Shown: positions 1 to 8,226, numbered from the stretch's first letter. The stretch: DNA of 20,612 nt from Spirochaetales bacterium (GCA_022785155.1 JALFRH010000149.1:1-20612); one strand, 5' to 3'. Notes: generated from the letters alone by a model not told the origin. Numbers and translations are program-made.

Positions 1-109
1 TGTCGATGGCGGCGTTGCTGTCAACGGAGACAGCCCTTGCTATCTCGCTAATCGTCTTTCCTTCGCTCCATTGTTCCCTTATACTTGTTACTTGGGACAT
101 TTTCAGCAT
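1..109 (-). CDS. istA: IS21-type transposase IstA, N-terminal fragment (runs off left edge)
   Basis: The reverse strand is open from an ATG at 109-107 to the window edge and encodes 36 residues. They begin MLKMSQVTSIREQWSEGKTI and continue into SEIARAVSVDSN. This is the short helix-turn-helix that opens IstA transposases of the IS21 family, where the pattern 'I..L...G.SISEIAR.LGVDR.TVRKYL' is usual. An AAGGAAAG ribosome binding site lies directly upstream; a second ATG at 100-98 is possible. Only the DNA-binding start is visible. The catalytic DDE domain and the partner ATPase IstB would lie outside the window. The family call rests on this short match and on the repeated end sequence upstream. 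Confidence 0.6.
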   Translation of the reverse strand, partial: MLKMSQVTSIREQWSEGKTISEIARAVSVDSNAAID

Positions 110-197
110 CTTTCCTTTGAAACTCCTTAGCTTTTTTTGATTACGTTGCTAATAGTTTCTTTCGTGGGACAAGCTTGTTGCAACTGTCCCTTTCTCT

Positions 198-238
198 ATT
201 GGAAACTATGCTGAATTCCTATTGGTAACTATGCTGAA
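198..238. repeat. Two tandem 18-bp repeats at the IS end
   Basis: The units attggaaactatgctgaa (198-215) and attggtaactatgctgaa (221-238) have a 23-bp period and one mismatch. They lie upstream of the transposase start and are read as transposase-binding repeats of an IS21-type end. Confidence 0.7.
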
Positions 239-285
239 ATAAATCCTACTATAAACACCAACGCTTCAATGAGTGCCAGATGTGC

Positions 286-314
286 AAAAGAAAACCCCGC
301 AAGTTTCAGCGAGG
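286..314 (-). terminator. Rho-independent terminator of the AAA+/DUF4143 ATPase gene
   Basis: Read on the minus strand, CCTCGC (314-309) pairs with GCGGGG (300-295) with one G·U pair around an 8-nt loop, followed by TTTTCTTTT (294-286). It sits 22 bp after the ATPase stop codon and would end that transcript. Confidence 0.7.
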
Positions 315-336
315 TCTCTTTACCTTTTTTCAATAA

Positions 337-1638
337 TTATCTTGACAGGAAGTCTTCAGAGAGCAGGAATTGTTCCACTCCTACGTACTGGATTCCCTTG
401 TCATCCCGCCATGGTTTCATGTAGTCCTTCACGACCACAATCTTCCTGAAAGAATCAGGAATGCGGATAAGGGACGCGATCTCCTGCTGTTTCTTGTCTG
501 GATTGTCAATGGACAGTGCGGATTGGATGTAATATCGTTCATCCCCTCTGTTCACCACAAAGTCGACTTCCAGCTGCTTCCTGAAATTGCTTCCGTCATC
601 CTTCTTTGCGTTGACCTCAACCACTCCTACGTCTACGTCATATCCGCGCCTCAAGAGGTCGTTATAGAGAACATTCTCCATCAGATGGGTTTCCTCAATC
701 TGTCTGAATCCAAGACGTGCATTCCTTAGTCCCGGATCGATGAAGTAATACTTCAAAGGGGTCTTTATATACTTTCGTCCCTTCACGTCATAGCGCTCAG
801 CCCTGTCTATGAGGTATGCATTCATGAAGAAAGAAATATAGTTGTCGATGGTCCCCGGAGAAATGCTGATGTGCCGTTCGGAATCAAAGGTCTTCGAGAG
901 CTTGGAAGGATTGGTGAGCGAACCAACCGATGAAGAGAGTACGTTAAGAAGTATCTCCAGTACCTCCTCATCCTTCCTGATGTTGTTTCGTTCCAGTACA
1001 TCCTTGATGTAGGTCTGGGAGAAAAGGTTCTTGAGGTATGAGCTTCTCTCCTCATGGGTTTCAAGAGTCCACACAAGCGGCATGCCGCCATAGGTGTAGT
1101 AGTCCTGCCATGCGCCTCGTTTATCCTCTTCATAATGCTCATAGAACTCAGCAAATGACAGCGGAAAGACCCTTATCTCGTCCGCTCTGTCACGGAACTG
1201 GGTGAGAATGTCGGAGGAGAGCATCTTCGAGTTGCTACCGGTGACATACACATCCACATTCGGGATCTTCATAAGTCCAAGCACCACATCGATGAAGGTA
1301 AGTTTGGCCTCCGGATCATCTACATATGGATTGGGTACAGTCAAGACAAACTGTATCTCATCAATGAAAACATAGTAGCGTCTCTTCCTGTCCTTTATCC
1401 TTTCCTTCACATAGCTGTTGAGCTCGAAGGGGTTTCTGTACCTTGCATTGTCGATTTCATCAAGGGCGAGGGTGATGATCTGGTCTTCCTTCACACCTGA
1501 CTCAAGGAGCCTTTTGTAATACAGATTGAAGAGCAGATATGACTTTCCACATCTTCTAAGACCTGTAATGACCTTAACCCTGCCGTTGTCCTTTTTTCTG
1601 GTGAGCTCGTCAAGATATTGCCTGCGTTCGTATTCCAT
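337..1638 (-). CDS. AAA+ ATPase with DUF4143 C-terminal domain
   Basis: This 433-residue cytosolic protein belongs to the large 'ATP-binding protein, AAA_14 plus DUF4143' family. Walker A is GLRRCGKS at residues 26-33, Walker B is YVFIDEIQ at 89-96, and the sensor-1 region reads VYVTGSNSKML. The C-terminal half has the restriction-endonuclease-like strand pair of DUF4143, with EVD at 357-359 and YYIQSA around 369-374, where the usual catalytic lysine position appears to be Gln. The length is normal for the family. The ATG at 1638 has an AAGG ribosome binding site. Members occur in many near-identical copies in anaerobic gut and oral bacteria, their role is unknown, and they are suspected to be mobile or selfish. 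The gene stands alone, with two hairpin repeats upstream and its own terminator. Confidence 0.85.
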   Translation of the reverse strand: MEYERRQYLDELTRKKDNGRVKVITGLRRCGKSYLLFNLYYKRLLESGVKEDQIITLALDEIDNARYRNPFELNSYVKERIKDRKRRYYVFIDEIQFVLTVPNPYVDDPEAKLTFIDVVLGLMKIPNVDVYVTGSNSKMLSSDILTQFRDRADEIRVFPLSFAEFYEHYEEDKRGAWQDYYTYGGMPLVWTLETHEERSSYLKNLFSQTYIKDVLERNNIRKDEEVLEILLNVLSSSVGSLTNPSKLSKTFDSERHISISPGTIDNYISFFMNAYLIDRAERYDVKGRKYIKTPLKYYFIDPGLRNARLGFRQIEETHLMENVLYNDLLRRGYDVDVGVVEVNAKKDDGSNFRKQLEVDFVVNRGDERYYIQSALSIDNPDKKQQEIASLIRIPDSFRKIVVVKDYMKPWRDDKGIQYVGVEQFLLSEDFLSR

Positions 1639-1647
1639 GTCTACCTT

Positions 1648-1763
1648 CTGTTGAAATTTTTGCGACTTTTCGCATTTTCTTCAATAGAAAGAATACCACA
1701 TCCGAGACCATATTAAAACCCTCTGCTGAAATTTTTGCGACTATCCGCATTTTTTTCAAATAG
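1648..1763. repeat. Tandem pair of ~41-bp hairpin-bearing repeats upstream of the ATPase
   Basis: Copy A (1648-1687) and copy B (1723-1763) match at about 36 of 41 positions with a 75-bp period. Each centres on a dyad: on the ATPase sense strand TGCGA-AAAG-TCGCA (1674-1661) in copy A and TGCGG-ATAG-TCGCA (1749-1736) in copy B. The single stem difference turns an A-T pair into a G·U pair, so the stem is kept. Copy A ends only 10 bp from the ATPase start codon, so it lies in the leader or promoter region. Confidence 0.75.
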
Positions 1764-2153
1764 GGTATTCCCTACCACCGGTCGAAATCCTCCTGGGTTG
1801 CGACTGTGGCCCTAGGGAATCCTAGGGTTTTCTTTTTATTAAATGCTTTTTATTAAAGAAAACATCATATGGACATTTTAATATTGGTTTCTTTAAGAAC
1901 GTACCGTTTTTCAGAAATTCCACATAAAATTCCACACAAAGTTTTCTAGTTAATTTCTTAGTTGATGTAAGAAAACCACAAGAAAAGAAAAAGAAACTTT
2001 TGGCCGATGTTTTTATGATTCTAATAAACAGATGTCGAAAATGCAAAAAACTAGAGATTTATCTTACTAACTAATTGAAAGAGAGAAGAAAACTACAAGC
2101 ACCAGTCATCATTGTCCGCTTTGTTAATAAGATTACAGGTGAATACAAAGAAG
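1764..2153. other. AT-rich intergenic region between the LacI gene and the ATPase
   Basis: No convincing gene is seen. The region holds the palindromic repeat at 1809-1831, and possibly a third degraded copy of the leader repeat around 1783-1804 (GAAAT...TTGCGACT). An open frame at 1822-2046 on the minus strand is low-complexity and lacks family features. No clear T-tract terminator is seen after the LacI stop; only a weak 5-bp hairpin overlaps its end. Confidence 0.6.
1809..1831 (+). repeat. Dispersed 23-bp palindromic repeat, copy 1 (terminator-like)
   Basis: CCCTAGG (1810-1816) pairs perfectly with CCTAGGG (1821-1827) around a GAAT loop, followed by TTTTCTTTTT. It has the shape of a rho-independent terminator on the plus strand, but no plus-strand gene precedes it. 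All 23 bases recur at 9110-9132 in the same orientation. Confidence 0.85.
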
Positions 2154-3152
2154 TTATCTTCTGTCGACTATTGAGCCGCCTTCGGTCATATAAGGCGCAA
2201 AGTATACGCACCTGTGCTTTCTGAGGGGATTTGCCATCCTCTCATGCAAAAGCCTGATTGCCTCAGAGCCCATCTCCTTGCTATCGAAGCATACGGATAC
2301 AACGGAAGGCTCAAGCCATTTGACTGAATCATCGCCATTCATAGATACAAGGGAATAATCCTTGCCATGGTACATTCCCTTCTCGCTAAGGGCCTTCCTT
2401 ACGCCTATTGCAAGTGGATCGGTCGCAGTGAATACAGCATCCGGTATATCTCCCCCATTGGCAAGATATTCCTTCATGGCATTATATCCTGCACCAGATC
2501 CGAATCCATCGCACTCAATGTTTCCCTTGAATTCGATCTCTGGATACTGCCTGGTGTATCCTATCACGCTGGTAATCTTCTGGTAGACCAACTGAATATC
2601 CACAGTATCCTTCCCATCCACGAACAGAACAGACCTATTCCCCTTCTTCCTCAGTGCATCCATACATAGCATCACGCATGTTTCGACATCATAAGTGACC
2701 GTATCGTGAACATTAGAGGGAAAGCCAAGCTTTCCAAGAAATACAACGTTGTCTGTCTTCAGGAGCGAAAGGATTCTATCCTGATCGGACTGTCTGTAGT
2801 TACCGATGATGACAGCGCCATCTATGCCATCGATTTCCTTATCAAGGAGGGAGAGAGGAACGAACTGTAGACTGTCTTCGTTGCTCCTTGCCTCTTCCTC
2901 TATCCCGTTCCTAAGCGAGAAGTAGTATGCGTTATCGACACGTTCGGAGAAGTGCTTGTCCTTATGTACGATCATGAATCTGCCGGAGGACGGCATAGCT
3001 TCCATATTCCTGTAGCCAAGCCTCAGGGCAATCTCATAGATCTCCTTGCCCTTCTCTGTCGCAACAATCTCCCTTGGGCCCTTTGAGAGGTACCTTGAGA
3101 CCGTTGCGATGGATACTCCTGATTCTCTTGCGATATCGCTGATCGTTACCAT
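2154..3152 (-). CDS. LacI/GalR-family transcriptional regulator
   Basis: The protein has 332 residues. The N-terminal helix-turn-helix (residues 3-25, TISDIARESGVSIATVSRYL) is the canonical LacI DNA-binding motif. It is followed by a periplasmic-binding-protein-like sensor domain, recognisable from GAVIIGNYRQ, SVLFVDGKD and DAVFTATDPLAIGVRKAL. The ATG at 3152 has GGGAGAG upstream, and the gene begins 23 bp after the phosphodiesterase gene on the same strand, as the last gene of the importer operon. It probably represses or modulates that operon in response to an imported or released ligand. The ligand cannot be read from the sequence. In E. coli the ugp operon is instead controlled by PhoB and CRP, so local LacI control would be a different arrangement. 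Confidence 0.9.
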   Translation of the reverse strand: MVTISDIARESGVSIATVSRYLSKGPREIVATEKGKEIYEIALRLGYRNMEAMPSSGRFMIVHKDKHFSERVDNAYYFSLRNGIEEEARSNEDSLQFVPLSLLDKEIDGIDGAVIIGNYRQSDQDRILSLLKTDNVVFLGKLGFPSNVHDTVTYDVETCVMLCMDALRKKGNRSVLFVDGKDTVDIQLVYQKITSVIGYTRQYPEIEFKGNIECDGFGSGAGYNAMKEYLANGGDIPDAVFTATDPLAIGVRKALSEKGMYHGKDYSLVSMNGDDSVKWLEPSVVSVCFDSKEMGSEAIRLLHERMANPLRKHRCVYFAPYMTEGGSIVDRR

Positions 3153-3175
3153 TGAGACTCTCCCTAAAGAATACT

Positions 3176-3901
3176 TTACTTCAGAAGTTCCGGATTGTCT
3201 AACTCGAACATATCAACGCCGATTGCTCTGGCATAATCAACCAGCCTCATATCTCGCAGAATTGCACCAGAGACGAATATTCCGTTCCTTTGCATATATT
3301 CTACGTCTTCCTTCCTCATATTCCAAGCATAGCTGAGATAAATGAATGCATCATACTCCTTTAGCAGAGCAACGCTATCTGCAGGAATCACAGGCGCAAT
3401 GAGCCCTATGTCGAATCGCGGGTTAATAGACTTGAGTTTTTTTAGCGCGCGCCAATCGACGCTGAAGGCCTCAACTTGAGAATACATATCGTACTGCCTT
3501 ACCACATCATCCAGGATAGGCATCAGGCGGAGGTTGTCCTCTGCGTTTATGCAACCACAGCTCTTCAACTCAAGAGCAAAATAAGCCTTATTCTGTTTCC
3601 CCCATTCCATTGCCTCCATCAGAGTCGGGCAGCCATAGGCCTCCTTCATCTCCCTACAGGTATGGTCATGGACATAGCCATAAAGTCCTGTCTTATCCGT
3701 GACTTCAATATCATGGAATATTATAGGGACATTGTCCTTAGTAAGCTGGACATCTATCTCAAGGTAGTCTGCTCCTCTCCTGATGCCCTCGGCCATAGCC
3801 TCTATAGAATTCTCATTCCATTGGCACTGGCATCCCCTGTGACCACCGATCAATGGCGTGGTGCTACCTGACGCCCTATGCTTCTCCAAAAGCTCACGCA
3901 T
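3176..3901 (-). CDS. ugpQ: Cytosolic glycerophosphodiester phosphodiesterase (UgpQ-like)
   Basis: This 241-residue enzyme hydrolyses glycerophosphodiesters to glycerol-3-phosphate and an alcohol. The GDPD TIM-barrel signature is complete: the catalytic His-Arg pair at H21-R22 (GGHRG), metal ligands E48 and D50 in YLEIDVQ, and H63 in IIFHD. A later ALELKS matches the conserved Glu/Lys strand. There is no signal peptide and the length is close to E. coli UgpQ, so it should act in the cytoplasm on imported substrate. Its ATG at 3901 overlaps the end of the ABC ATPase gene by 8 bp, indicating translational coupling. It occupies the position of ugpQ after ugpC, which is the main reason for the Ugp naming of the operon. 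Confidence 0.9.
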   Translation of the reverse strand: MRELLEKHRASGSTTPLIGGHRGCQCQWNENSIEAMAEGIRRGADYLEIDVQLTKDNVPIIFHDIEVTDKTGLYGYVHDHTCREMKEAYGCPTLMEAMEWGKQNKAYFALELKSCGCINAEDNLRLMPILDDVVRQYDMYSQVEAFSVDWRALKKLKSINPRFDIGLIAPVIPADSVALLKEYDAFIYLSYAWNMRKEDVEYMQRNGIFVSGAILRDMRLVDYARAIGVDMFELDNPELLK

Positions 3902-5003
3902 TCTTTACTTCCTTGAAATCCACAATGTTGTTTCCATCAGATGTCATGAAGACATTATAACTTTTCCCAAGCCCAACATAACATGAATGCTTCCTTCCTG
4001 CCCTGCTTCTAAGCTCGCTGTAAAGGCTCTTGTCCTGGACAGATACCCTTATCTCATCGTCCCCGATGCTCCCGTATACAAGAAGCTCCTTGCCAAGATT
4101 CTCCACATTCCTGACCTCCATCCTGATAGGAGCATCCTCGCTTCTATCAAGAGAGAAAGGCATCTTATGGGATCTTGTACCGATTTTTACATCAGAGCCA
4201 TCCTCGTGAGGCAACAGAGGCATCTCGATATTGATATAAGAATCCATGATCCTTATCCTATTTCCTTCAAGTCTAGCCTTGATGAAGTTCATCGGAGGAT
4301 TACCCATAAAGTTCGCGACAAAGAGGTTCGCAGGCTTCTCATATAGGTTATCTGGGGTATCGAACTGCTGCGTCTTGCCACAATCCAGAATCGCAATCCT
4401 GTCTGCTAAAGCCATGGCCTCTTCCTGATCGTGGGTCACTATTATCGATGTGATGCCCAGTTTCTGGTGTATGTCCTTAATGACCTCCCTGATCTCGATC
4501 TTGAGCCTTGCATCGAGATTACTCATTGGCTCATCTAGCAGAAGAACATCCGGCTCCTTCACAATCGCACGACACATAGCCACCCTCTGCTGCTGTCCGC
4601 CTGATAGCTCATGGGGCTTTCTTTCAAGTAGATGCTCGATCTGAAGGACCTTCGCAACCTCCCTCGCCTTCCTGTACCTGGTCTCTTTATCGACTTTCTT
4701 CTGCTTAAGAGGAAATGCGATATTGTCCAGTACGGATAGATGGGGATACAGAGCATAGCTCTGGAATACCATTCCTATGTTTCTCTCCCTTGGCTCGAGG
4801 CCGGTCACATCCTGTCCGTTGAAGAGGATGATTCCCGATGTTGGGTCAAGCAATCCTGCCAGGCAGTTCAATGTAGTCGACTTGCCACATCCTGATGGTC
4901 CAAGAAGAGCAACGAACTCCCCATCCTCAATCGTGAGGCTGAAGTTGTCCAAAGCAACTACATCATGGTTGAATTCCTTTCTAAGATTCCTGATTTCTAT
5001 CAT
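3894..5003 (-). CDS. ugpC: ABC transporter ATP-binding protein, UgpC/MalK type
   Basis: This is the energising subunit (369 residues) of a CUT1-class importer. Walker A is GPSGCGKS at 35-42, the Q-loop is Q81, the signature is LSGGQ at 133-137, Walker B is VLLLDE at 153-158 and the switch histidine is H191. The C-terminal part, from about residue 235, is the MalK-type regulatory (TOBE) domain. The ATG at 5003 follows the permease stop by one base, with AAGGGA as ribosome binding site. MalK-type ATPases serve several sugars and glycerol-3-phosphate; the Ugp assignment comes from gene order (B-A-E-C-Q), not from the ATPase itself. In some bacteria one such ATPase is shared by several importers. 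Confidence 0.88.
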   Translation of the reverse strand: MIEIRNLRKEFNHDVVALDNFSLTIEDGEFVALLGPSGCGKSTTLNCLAGLLDPTSGIILFNGQDVTGLEPRERNIGMVFQSYALYPHLSVLDNIAFPLKQKKVDKETRYRKAREVAKVLQIEHLLERKPHELSGGQQQRVAMCRAIVKEPDVLLLDEPMSNLDARLKIEIREVIKDIHQKLGITSIIVTHDQEEAMALADRIAILDCGKTQQFDTPDNLYEKPANLFVANFMGNPPMNFIKARLEGNRIRIMDSYINIEMPLLPHEDGSDVKIGTRSHKMPFSLDRSEDAPIRMEVRNVENLGKELLVYGSIGDDEIRVSVQDKSLYSELRSRAGRKHSCYVGLGKSYNVFMTSDGNNIVDFKEVKNA

Positions 5004-5004
5004 A

Positions 5005-5856
5005 TTAAAGTCCCTTGCTTGTATTTATATTACCTTCCATGAGCTGCTTCTGCGTCATTACGAAGAAGACAAGCACAGGAAGCATGTAGATAATTCCCAT
5101 TGCGGCTACTACATTGAAGGATGCAATCATCTGCTCGTTTCTGGTGATTGCCCTTATGTATGTCGCCATCACAGGAGTCCTGTTTCCAAAGAGAAGCGTG
5201 TTGAAAAGGATAAAGTTCGACCATGCAGAGAGGAAGCTGAAGACTGTGATCGATACAATTCCCGGCTTTACAAGGTGGATGATAACCTGCCTGAAGCCCG
5301 AGAACCTCGTGCATCCATCAACAAGAGTTGAATTCTCAATATCCCTTGGTATCCCATCAAAGAAGTTCTTTATTATGTATGTGGATCCGGGAAGCCTGAA
5401 GGAGATAGCAACAAGCACGACTCCAAGAAGAGAGTTTGCCATCTTCGTTGCCATAAGGACGTAGAGCACTGCAATAAGAAGAAGCAGCGTCGGGAACATC
5501 CTCAGAACCAGAAGCCCTCCCTGGATGGTCTTTCTGCCCCTGAAATCCAGCCTGCTGAGTGCATAGCCAGCCATAAGGCTAGTAATGACCTCCATTATGG
5601 TTACGCATACTGTGAAAATCACGGAATTTCTCAGTGCCTTTCCTATTGCAGGAATCGTCGTCTGGTCTCTCAGCTTCATTGGCCTGATAACGAACTCGAA
5701 GTTTTCAAGTGAAAGGTGCCCATCCTTGAAGAACGCCATCAGGAAGAAGGATGCGAACATGACGGCAACAGGAAGTATGAATAAGAACATCACTGCAATG
5801 GCGATGTTCTGCCTCTTTCTCTCCCTTTTTGTTAGCATTACCTTGTTCTTGCTCAT
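5005..5856 (-). CDS. ugpE: ABC transporter permease, UgpE/MalG type
   Basis: This inner-membrane subunit (283 residues) has a short basic N-terminus and about six hydrophobic segments, the first at roughly residues 18-42. The coupling 'EAA' loop that docks on the ATPase is at about 173-201 (D180-G181 followed by KPGI). The start codon overlaps the upstream permease stop in an ATGA arrangement (5856-5853), and AAGGAGGGG just upstream, inside the previous coding sequence, is the ribosome binding site. It pairs with the upstream permease as the second half of the channel. Confidence 0.85.
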   Translation of the reverse strand: MSKNKVMLTKRERKRQNIAIAVMFLFILPVAVMFASFFLMAFFKDGHLSLENFEFVIRPMKLRDQTTIPAIGKALRNSVIFTVCVTIMEVITSLMAGYALSRLDFRGRKTIQGGLLVLRMFPTLLLLIAVLYVLMATKMANSLLGVVLVAISFRLPGSTYIIKNFFDGIPRDIENSTLVDGCTRFSGFRQVIIHLVKPGIVSITVFSFLSAWSNFILFNTLLFGNRTPVMATYIRAITRNEQMIASFNVVAAMGIIYMLPVLVFFVMTQKQLMEGNINTSKGL

Positions 5857-6743
5857 TTTCCCCTCCTTCTTCCTATTCCTCCAGTAGCCTTGAACAGAAG
5901 CATGATCATGAAGACCACAAGGATGAGAAGCACGGATATAGCAGCGCCGTATCCGTATTTCTGTCCTACGAATGCCTTATGGTATGCCGAGAGCGCCCAT
6001 ACCTCTGTCCTGTTAAGAGGACCGCCATTCGTGAGGAGGAGTATGTTTATGTAATTGGTCATGAGACCAAGTGTTTCCCACATTGCTATGAATCTGATGT
6101 GTGACGAAATATTCGGGATTATTATCGTCTTTACGATCTCCCATTCGCTCGCTCCATCCACATGGGCTGCCTTGAACTGGTTGTCAGGTATTGCCTTGAT
6201 CGCTGATGAGAAGATTATTGAGCCATATGCAAGGGATACTACGAGCTGAGCGATAATGATCACCACAAATGGATACCTTGCAATCCAGTTCACAGGTTCA
6301 GCGCCTTTGAACACAGAGATAAGTATCCTGTTTATGAATCCAGCCTCCGATGCATCCAGAAACCAGATCCAGAGAACGGAATAGACAACCGATGGCGTGA
6401 TCATAGGAATCATGATCAAGGACTTGAAGAAGCTCGACCATTTCTCTTCCTTGATGAAATAGGTCGTCATGATTGCAATGAAGAGATCCAGGATGATGGT
6501 CAGCACCATTGTCACGAGGATATACACTACCGTATTCCTCAGTATGATTACTGTATTTGGATCCTTGAAGATCTTCAGATAGTTTCCGAAGCCATCCCAT
6601 TCCCAGATAAAAGCACCATCAAGAGATGTAAATGACATCACTATTGTCAGAACTGATGGTGCAATATAGAAAAGAGAAATGAGTATGAGAAACGGGGAAA
6701 GGAAAGCATATCCCTGTATGTTCTTGTTTCTCGTATTCTTCAA
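5853..6743 (-). CDS. ugpA: ABC transporter permease, UgpA/MalF type
   Basis: The 296-residue protein has about six membrane segments, the first at roughly 12-37, and an EAA loop at about 189-212 (AAHVDGASEWEIVKTIIIP, D196-G197), the hallmark of binding-protein-dependent permeases. The start codon is TTG at 6743: GGAGG precedes it by 6 bases and no ATG is placed as well. It lacks the long extra periplasmic loop of true MalF, which fits UgpA-like and other short CUT1 permeases. A strong hairpin separates it from the binding-protein gene. Confidence 0.85.
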   Translation of the reverse strand: MKNTRNKNIQGYAFLSPFLILISLFYIAPSVLTIVMSFTSLDGAFIWEWDGFGNYLKIFKDPNTVIILRNTVVYILVTMVLTIILDLFIAIMTTYFIKEEKWSSFFKSLIMIPMITPSVVYSVLWIWFLDASEAGFINRILISVFKGAEPVNWIARYPFVVIIIAQLVVSLAYGSIIFSSAIKAIPDNQFKAAHVDGASEWEIVKTIIIPNISSHIRFIAMWETLGLMTNYINILLLTNGGPLNRTEVWALSAYHKAFVGQKYGYGAAISVLLILVVFMIMLLFKATGGIGRRRGK

Positions 6744-6762
6744 TCTGTTCCTCCAATGGAAA

Positions 6763-6790
6763 ACGGGAAAAGGGATCCCCCTTTCCCCGT
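6763..6790 (-). terminator. Intercistronic hairpin / partial terminator between binding protein and permease genes
   Basis: On the minus strand a 12-bp stem (6790-6779 with 6774-6763, one G·U pair) closes a 4-nt loop, and TTTTCC follows. The hairpin lies 15 bp after the binding-protein stop and before the permease ribosome binding site. Such hairpins commonly protect the upstream message or cut downstream expression, giving more binding protein than permease. The T-run is short, so partial read-through is expected. Confidence 0.7.
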
Positions 6791-6805
6791 GTATTCCTTT
6801 GTATT

Positions 6806-8152
6806 TTATTTATATATTACGTCCTTGATGTTAAGCTCTGTCTGGCTCTTGAGAGCAGCAAGTGCCGTCTCAGGATCTGTCTCGCCAAGCTCAAGCGCTA
6901 CAATCTGCTTGAAGAGTTCCTCATGGAATATATTGAGGCCATTTATGGAAGGAACCGTCACAGCGTAATCAGTCATGTATGTGATGTCTCCGATCACAGG
7001 GTTAGCAAGAACCTCCTCGTTCTCGTTTGCAGCCTTGACTGCAAGGAGAGAGTTGATCTTTGCACCGTGGTGAGCAAGAAGGTCTGAGGATCCGTTAGAG
7101 AGCTCATCGAGGATATCCTTGCAGATCTCAGGATACTTTGTATCTGCGCTGACTCCGATGTACTGAGGAGCTGCTACTGTAAATGGGCCATCTGTATACT
7201 GGCTCTTTGGGAAGAGAATGAATGCTTCCTGAGCTGCGAGCTCTGCATTGGTAAGCTTTGCTGCACCAGCGACATAGCCAGCTGAGTAGACAGGTCCATA
7301 GTATGCGAATGTCTCTCCTGTTCCGACATGGAGGTTGATTGTCGACCATCCCATCTGGTTCAGGTTGTTAGGAGTGATTTTTGTCACGTTTGCATTGTCA
7401 TATGTGAACTGGAAGAACCTAAGGATGCCCTCTGAATCAAATACCAGGTCTCCATTAGGAGTATAATACTCGCATCCAAGTGTCTTCATTATATCGAGGA
7501 AATCCGATCCCTTTCCTGGTCTGTGCTCAAGGCCGTACTTTGCACCACCCTTGGCTACTACCTCGTTGCAGAGCGCAATAAAATCCTCGAATGTGAACTC
7601 ACCTGATGCTACACGGCCAGGGAGAGCTTCAATCTGTTCTTCTGTCCAGCCGATCTTGGCAAGGTCATCCTTCGAGTAGTAGATGACTCTTGTCGGAAGA
7701 TCCGGAGCATATGCATAAATCTTTCCATCGACAGTAGCGCCGTCGAAGGCAGCCATTGTGAAAACGTCCTTGTTCTTCTCGATTACGCTTGTGATATCAA
7801 GAAGAAGGCCAGCCTTGATGAGTGAAGCCGGGTCAGAGATAGCAAAGAAATCAGGAGCCTCGCCAATCTTGTGGGCGAATACGATGTTGTTCTGGTACTC
7901 GGTCCAGTCGATTGTCTGATAGTCCTTCTCGAACTCGATCCTGATATTCTTTCCTTCTGCTTCATATCTGGCATTGAGGCGTTCTGCTGCACCGACAACT
8001 GCATCAGGTATTGTCGTGAAGTCCATGTTATGTGAAATCCTGAGTGTTACTACCTTAACACCATCAGCTGCCTTTTCCTCAGATGTACCATTTGCAAAAA
8101 GAGGAGAAACAATGGCAAGCACTGCAATAAGAGCAAGTAAGATTCTTTTCAT
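6806..8152 (-). CDS. ugpB: Extracellular solute-binding protein, family 1 (UgpB-like)
   Basis: This 448-residue periplasmic binding protein is the first gene of the importer operon. The start is taken at the ATG at 8152, which has GGAGG six bases upstream, not at an upstream in-frame alternative. The product then begins with a clean signal peptide: basic MKR, a hydrophobic core, and a cleavage site after A20 in SPLFA-NG. There is no lipobox cysteine. Conserved family-1 patterns include GKIYAYAPDLPTRVIYYSKDDL, and FTFEDFIALCNEVVAKGG followed by KYGLEHR. E. coli UgpB is of similar length. The substrate is inferred from its position ahead of ugpA-E-C-Q-like genes; the sequence alone would also allow a sugar. 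Confidence 0.85.
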   Translation of the reverse strand: MKRILLALIAVLAIVSPLFANGTSEEKAADGVKVVTLRISHNMDFTTIPDAVVGAAERLNARYEAEGKNIRIEFEKDYQTIDWTEYQNNIVFAHKIGEAPDFFAISDPASLIKAGLLLDITSVIEKNKDVFTMAAFDGATVDGKIYAYAPDLPTRVIYYSKDDLAKIGWTEEQIEALPGRVASGEFTFEDFIALCNEVVAKGGAKYGLEHRPGKGSDFLDIMKTLGCEYYTPNGDLVFDSEGILRFFQFTYDNANVTKITPNNLNQMGWSTINLHVGTGETFAYYGPVYSAGYVAGAAKLTNAELAAQEAFILFPKSQYTDGPFTVAAPQYIGVSADTKYPEICKDILDELSNGSSDLLAHHGAKINSLLAVKAANENEEVLANPVIGDITYMTDYAVTVPSINGLNIFHEELFKQIVALELGETDPETALAALKSQTELNIKDVIYK

Positions 8153-8182
8153 TCGAATCCTCCGTGTAAGTTTATATACTGA

Positions 8183-8210
8183 ATTGTAGGGCATTCTTCA
8201 TATTATGCAA
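8183..8210 (-). promoter_or_regulatory. Putative promoter of the ugp-like operon
   Basis: On the minus strand, TTGCAT (8210-8205) lies 16 bp before TACAAT (8188-8183, one mismatch from TATAAT). The predicted start near 8176 gives a leader of about 24 nt carrying the GGAGG site. The -35 match is weak, consistent with a regulated promoter. Confidence 0.45.
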
Positions 8211-8226
8211 GTCATTTTCATATTAT
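8192..8226. promoter_or_regulatory. Direct repeats overlapping the ugp promoter, possible operator
   Basis: TTCATATTAT occurs at 8197-8206 and at 8217-8226, exactly 20 bp apart (about two helical turns), each preceded by CATT(C). The first copy overlaps the proposed -35 hexamer. A related TTCATTAATATT is at 8239-8250. They are candidate binding sites for the operon's LacI protein or another regulator, although classical LacI operators are CG-centred palindromes and none is seen here. Confidence 0.35.

Larger units (their letters stand above)
1..243 (-). mobile_element. IS21-like insertion sequence, 5' end
   Basis: The istA-like start is preceded by about 130 bp of non-coding DNA carrying two tandem 18-bp repeats (198-215 and 221-238) that differ at one base. 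IS21-family elements are known for multiple short repeats at their ends, so the outer edge of the element is probably near 240-245. No TG/CA terminal dinucleotide or target duplication can be fixed from one end only. A dyad, GGGACA...TGTCCC at 166-190, lies between the repeats and the gene. Confidence 0.45.

Noticed and set aside
1822..2046. 74-codon open frame on the minus strand
   Set aside because: Low-complexity AT-rich sequence, no ribosome binding site and no family resemblance; it overlaps the palindromic repeat.
2093..2167. Plus-strand reading KLQAPVIIVRFVNKITGEYK that resembles a protein fragment
   Set aside because: It is bounded by a nearby upstream stop, has no start, and runs into the antisense of the LacI gene. 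A transposase remnant is possible but cannot be supported.
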